Source: an uncultured Eubacterium sp.
Lineage (GTDB): Bacteria > Bacillota > Clostridia > Lachnospirales > Lachnospiraceae
Reading direction: 5' to 3'
DNA length: 49,981 nt
Assembly: GCA_910579075.1 (NCBI GenBank)
Contig: CAJTSV010000017.1
Location: 1-49,981, forward strand
The notes beneath the pieces were generated by a model that saw only the letters and a program-made list of their open reading frames with translations, had not been told where the DNA came from and did not search any database. The position numbers and the translations under genes were made by a program. Below are positions 49,783 through 49,981 of the stretch, in pieces. Each line of letters opens with the position of its first letter. Positions within the stretch are counted from its first letter, which is position 1.

Positions 49783-49981
49783 ACCCGGCGGATGTTCCGA
49801 TTCCGAAAAGCAGGAAGCTCTAAGCTTTCTGTGCCATGTGTGCTGGCTGCGGCCGGAACGGCGCCTGATACGCCATCCATGGCTGGCAGGCGCCTTTTGG
49901 GGACATCCCTGTCCCCAAATCCTGAACAGTGACAGAAAGCTAAGAGCTTCCAGCTTTTCTCCATAGTCACATCCGCCGGGT
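49783..49981. repeat. Large multi-hairpin element, copy B (runs off the window)
   Basis: The outer arms ACCCGGCGGATGT (49783-49795) and its exact complement (49969-49981) reach the window edge and may extend. The inner arms (49805-49832 and 49932-49959) match at 26 of 28. Hairpins GGCGCCTG/CAGGCGCC with the same GCCATCCATGGC cap and TTTGGGGACA/TGTCCCCAAA follow in the same order as in copy A. Helix sequences differ from copy A with paired changes; linkers (GTTCCG, TCCATAGTCAC) and ATCCTG after the last hairpin are kept. Confidence 0.75.

Noticed and set aside
49607..49800. CRISPR array
   Set aside because: The 69-bp units are contiguous without unique spacers, and there are no cas genes. The same applies to the 70-bp repeats at 8826-9036.
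49584..49970. 128-residue minus-strand ORF as a gene
   Set aside because: It consists of the structured element and the 69-bp repeats; no start site or family. It is kept only as a remark in the findings.

Overview
The window looks like chromosome of a Gram-positive anaerobic gut-type Clostridia, most likely a Lachnospiraceae relative. This is inferred from gene content and style: GlgX, GlgP and GH31/GH133 glycogen enzymes, a ThiS-ThiG-ThiH-ThiE operon, a YtrA-type GntR/ABC unit, a DUF1002 secreted protein, fragments of the AAA-ATPase/PD-(D/E)XK family, strong GGAGG ribosome binding sites and clear sigma-A promoters. The backbone is of intermediate GC. A conspicuously AT-rich island lies at about 20.9-28.4 kb. 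No rRNA, tRNA or CRISPR array was seen.

Layout. 0.3-1.2 kb: a PAP2-superfamily membrane phosphatase. 1.2-5.9 kb (minus): one operon of HAD phosphatase, methyltransferase, Hsp33, NAD synthetase and a truncated HepT-like RNase. 5.9-11.1 kb: a membrane protein, a nested pair of small palindromic elements, a secreted DUF1002 protein, a lysophospholipase-like hydrolase and a soluble MCP-like coiled-coil protein. 11.2-14.9 kb: a TIGR04076-HMA fusion, a cytidylate-kinase-like protein with an extra C-terminal domain, and a GntR/ABC unit with a visible operator. 15.1-18.5 kb (minus): thiSGHE, led by a probable terminator-embedded HMP-PP riboswitch. It is divergent from glgX (18.6-20.7 kb, plus).

20.8-28.4 kb is an acquired island. 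It holds a minus-strand operon of a C5-cytosine methyltransferase, an NgoFVII/PLD-type endonuclease and a Z1-domain ATPase, followed by a frameshifted vsr. Around it are IS66, IS110 and HTH remnants and a structurally complete IS630 element. 28.4-31.3 kb: a truncated AAA-ATPase, a methyltransferase and a Uma2 nuclease-like protein. 31.4-41.3 kb: glgP, ileS, a DUF4190-type membrane protein, a nucleotidyltransferase and a MATE exporter. 41.4-43.7 kb: an IS200/IS605 element with an intact TnpB but a broken TnpA, abutting another truncated AAA-ATPase. 44-49.2 kb: a lipoprotein, a GH31 alpha-glucosidase and a GH133-type amylo-1,6-glucosidase in one operon.

The most unusual sequence is at the right edge (49.33-49.98 kb). 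Two copies of a large multi-hairpin element keep the same fold and the same unpaired sequences while the helices themselves differ by paired, compensating changes. A second theme is a family of about 100-bp palindromic repeats (GGGGCTGYCGC ends, about five copies), mostly next to gene 3' ends. One copy carries another miniature element nested inside it. Together, GlgP, GlgX, the GH133 debranching enzyme and the GH31 glucosidase make a near-complete glycogen or maltodextrin breakdown set spread over three loci.
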